9,402 nucleotides of DNA from Bacteroidales bacterium UBA4772 (lineage in GTDB: Bacteria; Bacteroidota; Bacteroidia; Bacteroidales; VadinHA17). Shown here one piece after another: positions 6,556 through 9,402 of the stretch. Both the position numbers and the translations under genes were made by a program. The stretch lies in contig DHHM01000009.1 of assembly GCA_002403305.1 (NCBI GenBank), positions 1 to 9,402 of the forward strand, given 5' to 3'. The number at the start of each line of letters is the position of its first letter. The first letter of the stretch is position 1. The notes beneath the pieces are model-generated. The model saw nothing but the letters and a program-made list of their open reading frames with translations, searched no databases and was not told where the DNA came from.

Positions 6556-7212
6556 ATGGAAAACGTTGAAAAAGAGCCGCTCTTCTCGGCAAAGTACAGG
6601 AAGCTGCTGACCAACCCGCTGGGGCAGGATAACCCGATCACCGTGCAGGTGCTGGGTATATGCTCGGCGCTGGCGGTCACGGTGAAGATGAACCCCGCCA
6701 TCGTAATGGCCATCTCGGTCATGGTGGTGCTGGCAGTGTCAAACGTTGTGATAGCCTCGCTGAGGAAGATGATACCGGGTCGTATCAGGATCATAGTGCA
6801 GCTGGTGGTGATAGCCACCATGGTTATCATCGTGGACCAGTTCCTGAAGGCCTTCGCCTTTGACATCAGCAAGCAACTCTCGGTCTTCGTGGGACTGATA
6901 ATAACCAACTGTATCATCATGGGTCGCCTCGAGGCCTTCGCCATGGCCAACAAACCGTGGCCCGCCTTCCTCGACGGACTGGGCAATGCATGGGGATACG
7001 GATGGATACTCATAGTTGTATCATTCTTTCGTGAGTTTCTGGGCAGCGGAAGCATCATGGGCGTCCCGGTGATGGAGAAAATCGGGGTATACAACTGGGG
7101 CTATGAGGATAACGGCATGATGATACTCCCGCCAATGGCCCTGATCACGGTGGGACTGATCATCTGGGTTCAGCGCAGCCGGAATAAAACACTGATAGAA
7201 GAAAATAAGTAG
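6556..7212 (+). CDS. nqrD: Na+-translocating NADH:quinone reductase subunit D
   Basis: NqrD is an integral membrane subunit with about six helices (roughly 28-44, 47-66, 76-97, 106-124, 141-160 and 187-205). Together with NqrE, with which it shares a fold in inverted orientation, it holds an intramembrane iron-sulfur centre that bridges cytoplasmic NqrF and periplasmic NqrC. The two ligand cysteines are present: Cys36 in LGICSAL and Cys119 in ITNCIIMGR, both shifted by 7 from Cys29 and Cys112 of V. cholerae. Asp140 in AFLDGLGNAWGYG is in the place of Asp133, a residue linked to sodium uptake. Other family blocks are NPITVQVLGIC (26-36) and FFREFLGSGS (157-166). At 218 aa it is slightly longer than the Vibrio protein because of extra N-terminal residues. 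nqrE follows after 11 bp. Confidence 0.97.
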   Translation: MENVEKEPLFSAKYRKLLTNPLGQDNPITVQVLGICSALAVTVKMNPAIVMAISVMVVLAVSNVVIASLRKMIPGRIRIIVQLVVIATMVIIVDQFLKAFAFDISKQLSVFVGLIITNCIIMGRLEAFAMANKPWPAFLDGLGNAWGYGWILIVVSFFREFLGSGSIMGVPVMEKIGVYNWGYEDNGMMILPPMALITVGLIIWVQRSRNKTLIEENK

Positions 7213-7223
7213 CATTAAGGGTC

Positions 7224-7841
7224 ATGGAAAACTTAATCAACATATTCGTCAGGTCGATCTTCATCGACAACATGATCTTTGCCTACTTCCTGGGTATGTG
7301 CTCATACCTGGCGGTGTCAAAGACAGTCAAGACCTCTATGGGACTCGGATTAGCGGTCATTTTCGTGCTGGTGATAACAGTGCCGGTGAACTTCCTGCTG
7401 GAGCAGTATATCCTTAAGAAAGGAGCACTGGTATGGCTCAGCGACAGCTTTGCCGATCTCGACCTCAGCTTCCTCTCGTTCATCATGTTTATAGCGGTGA
7501 TAGCCTCTATCGTCCAGCTCGTGGAGATGGTGATCGAGAAATTCAGCCCCGCCCTCTATAACTCCCTGGGAATCTTCCTGCCTCTGATAGCGGTCAACTG
7601 TGCTATCCTCGGTGCATCACTCTTCATGCAGGAGAGAGAGTACGCCAACATCGGAGAGGCCGCAGTATTCGGACTCGGATCAGGCGTTGGCTGGCTGCTG
7701 GCCATCGTGGCACTGGCTGCCATCAGGGAGAAGATGCGCTATTCAAACGTGCCTGCCCCGCTGAGAGGACTGGGCATTACGTTCATTCTTACCGGACTGA
7801 TGGGCATAGCATTCATGAGCTTCCTCGGAATCACACTGTAA
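7224..7841 (+). CDS. nqrE: Na+-translocating NADH:quinone reductase subunit E
   Basis: NqrE is the partner of NqrD in the membrane, with six hydrophobic segments (roughly 11-30, 38-58, 83-103, 113-133, 146-168 and 181-203). Its cysteines complete the iron-sulfur site shared with NqrD: Cys26 in FLGMCSYLAVSK, the same number as in V. cholerae, and Cys126 in AVNCAILGASLFM (Cys120 there). Glu101 in IVQLVEMVIEK is in the position of Glu95, which has been tied to sodium uptake. Length is 205 aa, against about 198 in Vibrio. A weak AAGGG lies 2 bases before the ATG, too close to be an ideal ribosome site. Unlike the other joints in this operon, the gap to the next gene (nqrF) is long, 111 bp. Confidence 0.97.
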   Translation: MENLINIFVRSIFIDNMIFAYFLGMCSYLAVSKTVKTSMGLGLAVIFVLVITVPVNFLLEQYILKKGALVWLSDSFADLDLSFLSFIMFIAVIASIVQLVEMVIEKFSPALYNSLGIFLPLIAVNCAILGASLFMQEREYANIGEAAVFGLGSGVGWLLAIVALAAIREKMRYSNVPAPLRGLGITFILTGLMGIAFMSFLGITL

Positions 7842-7952
7842 TGCAACACCCATGGATCAGGAAGAGCAAACGCATTGTCAACAGAAAAAAGGGAAAAGTA
7901 TTTCGACATTCCATATATGTCAATTTTTTGTCATGATGAAATCTGAAAAGAT
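7842..7952 (+). other. Long nqrE-nqrF gap with two tiny overlapping reading frames
   Basis: Two short + strand frames fill this gap. One starts at ATG 7841, overlapping the nqrE stop as TAATG, and ends at 7936 (31 codons, strongly basic, many Lys and Arg). The other runs from ATG 7852 to TGA 7956 (34 codons), its stop overlapping the nqrF start as ATGA. Neither has a Shine-Dalgarno sequence or a recognisable product, and both may be chance. A weak hairpin with a T-run (7905-7929) lies inside. I see no clear internal promoter: TTG 7875-7877 with TATTTCGA 7899-7906 is the best and it is poor. Confidence 0.35.
7905..7929 (+). terminator. Weak terminator-like hairpin before nqrF
   Basis: GACAT (7905-7909) and ATGTC (7917-7921) pair around a 7-nt loop, followed by AA and then six T residues (7924-7929). 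The order hairpin then T-run is that of an intrinsic terminator or attenuator, but the 5-bp stem is weak, so partial read-through would be expected at most. Confidence 0.22.
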
Positions 7953-9206
7953 ATGATATTAGGTTTATCAATAGCAGGCACTGTTCTCATAAGCGTGGCA
8001 GTTTTCGTGCTGGTAATGATACTGCTGGTGGTGCTGCTTCTCTATGCCAGGCAGAAACTCACCCCGCAGGGCGATGTCAAACTGAAGCTCAACGACCGTG
8101 AGATGGTGGTCTCACCCGGCTCGAACCTGCTCTCAACGCTCTCGAACAACGGCATCTTTCTGCCGTCAGCCTGTGGCGGAGGGGGCACCTGCGGCTTGTG
8201 CAAATGCCAGATCACCGAGGGCGGCGGGTCAATACTGCCCACCGAGACGGGCTTCTTCACCCGCCGTGAACAGCACGACAACTGGCGACTGGGATGCCAG
8301 GTAAAGGTGCGCGAGGATATGACTATCCATGTGCCGGAGGCGATACTCGGTATTAAGAAATGGGAGTGCGAGGTGGTCTCCAACAGGAACGTGGCAACCT
8401 TCATAAAGGAGTTTGTCGTCAAACTGCCTGAAGGTGAAGATCTCGTCTTCAAATCAGGAGAGTACATACAGATAGATATTCCGCGCTATGAGGTCGACTT
8501 CAGGAAGGATATAGAAGTGGAGGAGGAGTACCGGCCCGACTGGGATAAGTTTGACCTCTGGAGTCTCAGGACAAAGAACAGCGAGGAGACCTTCAGGGCC
8601 TACTCCATGGCCAACTACCCGGCTGAGAAGAACCTGATAATACTCAATATCAGGATAGCCACCCCGCCAATGGACAGGAACCGCAAGTGGTTGAACGTGC
8701 CGCCGGGGATAAGTTCGTCATATATCTTCTCTCGGAAGCCTGGTGATAAGGTGACCATCTCCGGACCCTTCGGGGAGTTTCATATCAAGAATACCGATGC
8801 CGAGATGGTATATATTGGAGGCGGAGCAGGAATGGCGCCGCTGCGGTCGCATATATTCCACCTGCTCAAGACTGAGAAGTCGTCGAGGAAGATCTCATAC
8901 TGGTACGGAGCAAGGTCCATAAGAGAGGTGTTCTACGAGGATGACTTCAGGGAGCTTGAAGAGAAGTTCCCCAACTTCACCTTCAACCTGGCCCTCTCAG
9001 AGCCGTTGCCGGAGGATAACTGGACCGGCTACACCGGGTTCATCCACCAGGTGCTGCTTGACAATTACCTGGGCAAGCTGGAGCTGCCGGAAGAGATAGA
9101 GTACTACCTCTGCGGACCCCCGATGATGAACTCTGCCGTGCTTAACATGCTTGACAACCTGGGCGTGCCGGAGGAGAACATTGCGTTTGATGATTTTGGG
9201 GGCTAG
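7953..9206 (+). CDS. nqrF: Na+-translocating NADH:quinone reductase subunit F (NADH dehydrogenase module)
   Basis: NqrF is the electron entry point: it oxidises NADH in the cytoplasm. A single N-terminal membrane helix (about 5-31) anchors it. A ferredoxin domain follows with ligands Cys74, Cys80, Cys83 and Cys115, in the exact C-x5-C-x2-C-x31-C spacing of NqrF. Then comes a ferredoxin-NADP reductase-like module: FAD-binding RAYSMANYP (215-223), GPFGEFHI (271-278), the nucleotide-binding GGGAGMAPLRSH (289-300), WYGARS (317-322) and CGPPMM (387-392, Cys387 corresponding to the V. cholerae cysteine near 377). It ends in DDFGG, with Phe415 in the place of the C-terminal aromatic residue that gates nucleotide binding. 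Length is 417 aa against 408 in Vibrio. The ATG at 7953 is the only start that keeps the hydrophobic anchor at the N-terminus. It is the last gene of the operon. Confidence 0.97.
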   Translation: MILGLSIAGTVLISVAVFVLVMILLVVLLLYARQKLTPQGDVKLKLNDREMVVSPGSNLLSTLSNNGIFLPSACGGGGTCGLCKCQITEGGGSILPTETGFFTRREQHDNWRLGCQVKVREDMTIHVPEAILGIKKWECEVVSNRNVATFIKEFVVKLPEGEDLVFKSGEYIQIDIPRYEVDFRKDIEVEEEYRPDWDKFDLWSLRTKNSEETFRAYSMANYPAEKNLIILNIRIATPPMDRNRKWLNVPPGISSSYIFSRKPGDKVTISGPFGEFHIKNTDAEMVYIGGGAGMAPLRSHIFHLLKTEKSSRKISYWYGARSIREVFYEDDFRELEEKFPNFTFNLALSEPLPEDNWTGYTGFIHQVLLDNYLGKLELPEEIEYYLCGPPMMNSAVLNMLDNLGVPEENIAFDDFGG

Positions 9207-9209
9207 TCC

Positions 9210-9244
9210 AGTCGGCAGTCTTCAGTCTTCAGTCGGCAGTCGGC
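9210..9244. repeat. Heptamer tandem repeat AGTCGGC/AGTCTTC, five copies
   Basis: Starting four bases after the nqrF stop, five perfect 7-bp units follow without gaps: AGTCGGC, AGTCTTC, AGTCTTC, AGTCGGC, AGTCGGC. A partial unit (AGT) follows at 9245-9247, and a degenerate start (AGTCC, 9205-9209) overlaps the stop codon. A further lone GGCAGTC lies at 9321-9327. The array is non-coding. The two unit types differ at positions 5 and 6 only. Confidence 0.85.
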
Positions 9245-9247
9245 AGT

Positions 9248-9276
9248 TTGAGGCTCCGCCGCAGGGAGAGGCTCAA
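9248..9276. other. Imperfect hairpin after nqrF
   Basis: TTGAGGCTC (9248-9256) and GAGGCTCAA (9268-9276) can pair in eight of nine positions, with a central G-G mismatch, around an 11-nt loop. The same stretch can also be read as a direct repeat of GAGGCTC (9250-9256 and 9268-9274). There is no T-tract after it, so if it ends or protects the nqr transcript it does so as a 3' structure and not as a classical terminator. Confidence 0.4.
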
Positions 9277-9293
9277 TCCCGCGCACGAACCTG

Positions 9294-9310
9294 TCCCGAT
9301 GAAGTCGGGA
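9294..9310. terminator. Hairpin TCCCGA/TCGGGA, possible nqr operon terminator
   Basis: TCCCGA (9294-9299) and TCGGGA (9305-9310) form a perfect 6-bp, GC-rich stem with a 5-nt loop. A wider pairing of GTCCC (9293-9297) with GGGAC (9316-9320) competes with it. It is the strongest stem downstream of nqrF, but only a short GTGTT follows in place of a T-run. It may terminate or stabilise the operon transcript. Confidence 0.35.
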
Positions 9311-9331
9311 GTGTTGGGACGGCAGTCTGAA

Positions 9332-9359
9332 ATCGCAAATCGCAAATCGCAAATCGCAA
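9332..9359. repeat. Heptamer tandem repeat ATCGCAA, four copies
   Basis: Four perfect, contiguous copies of the 7-bp unit ATCGCAA, with a partial copy (AT) continuing into 9361. It is a different sequence from the AGTC array 90 bp to the left but has the same unit length. No coding frame uses it and nothing resembles CRISPR spacers. Confidence 0.85.
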
Positions 9360-9369
9360 ATTTAATAAT

Positions 9370-9402
9370 ATGCGCATAATGATTATCCGTATTAATAAAT
9401 AT
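9370..9402 (+). CDS. Possible 5' end of a gene cut by the window edge
   Basis: An ATG at 9370, and another in frame at 9379, opens a frame that runs to the end of the window (11 or 8 codons). From the second ATG the residues are MIIRINKY. A string of the type (I/L)R(I/L)NKY is common at the N-terminus of S4-domain rRNA pseudouridine synthases, so this could be such a gene. Eight residues are far too few to be sure, and the frame could equally be chance. The palindrome TATGCGCATA (9369-9378) overlaps the first ATG. Confidence 0.2.
   Translation, partial: MRIMIIRINKY

Noticed and set aside
6014..7094. Long open frames on the - strand opposite nqrC and nqrD (192 and 186 codons)
   Set aside because: They lie wholly over conserved nqr coding sequence and show no recognisable domain; GC-rich third positions explain the lack of stops.
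3311..9206. Rnf complex instead of Nqr
   Set aside because: The A subunit has no 4Fe-4S ferredoxin motifs as RnfC would, no RnfB is present, and the last gene is the NADH-oxidising NqrF with its characteristic C-x5-C-x2-C-x31-C cluster.
9205..9361. CRISPR array
   Set aside because: Units are 7 bp and directly abutting, with no spacers and no cas genes nearby.
9369..9378. Palindrome TATGCGCATA as an operator
   Set aside because: A single 10-bp palindrome in AT-rich DNA at the window edge; no second copy or known regulator to support it.

Overview
The window reads as chromosomal DNA of a member of the Bacteroidota, probably an environmental Bacteroidales-like lineage. Three things point there: a type IX secretion 'plug' (DUF5103) protein, found as far as I know only in that phylum; almost no Shine-Dalgarno sequences before the starts; and a good Bacteroidota-type promoter (TTG, 19 bp, TAnnTTTG) upstream of the first gene. 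The exact genus cannot be told from the sequence.

Layout. Positions 1-302 are AT-rich and non-coding, with a terminator-like hairpin, a 12-bp direct repeat and a promoter. Two lipoprotein genes follow on the + strand: a short, very AT-rich one of unknown function (303-815) and a beta-propeller-like one (872-1798). Converging on them from the - strand is the T9SS plug gene (3154 down to 1859). A 156-bp divergent intergenic region (3155-3310) separates it from the six-gene operon that fills the rest of the window: nqrA, nqrB, nqrC, nqrD, nqrE and nqrF (3311-9206), all complete. The last 196 bp hold two arrays of 7-bp tandem repeats and two hairpins, and possibly the first codons of another gene running off the edge.

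How the genes work together. The nqr genes encode the whole Na+-translocating NADH:quinone oxidoreductase, a respiratory sodium pump. NqrF takes hydride from NADH onto FAD and passes electrons to its 2Fe-2S cluster. A second Fe-S cluster sits between NqrD and NqrE in the membrane. Electrons then go to covalent FMN on NqrC, to covalent FMN and riboflavin in NqrB, and finally to quinone (menaquinone is expected in this phylum). The key cofactor ligands and several acidic residues tied to sodium uptake can be placed by position. The NqrC flavin motif is SGGT rather than SGAT. The flavin transferase ApbE is not in the window.

The window is mostly ordinary core genome. I see no defence system, mobile element, CRISPR array or RNA gene. 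The points worth a second look are the composite heptamer-repeat element after nqrF, the unusually long nqrE-nqrF gap with its small overlapping reading frames and weak terminator-like hairpin, the duplicated start-codon context at nqrB, and the sharp base-composition change at the left end.
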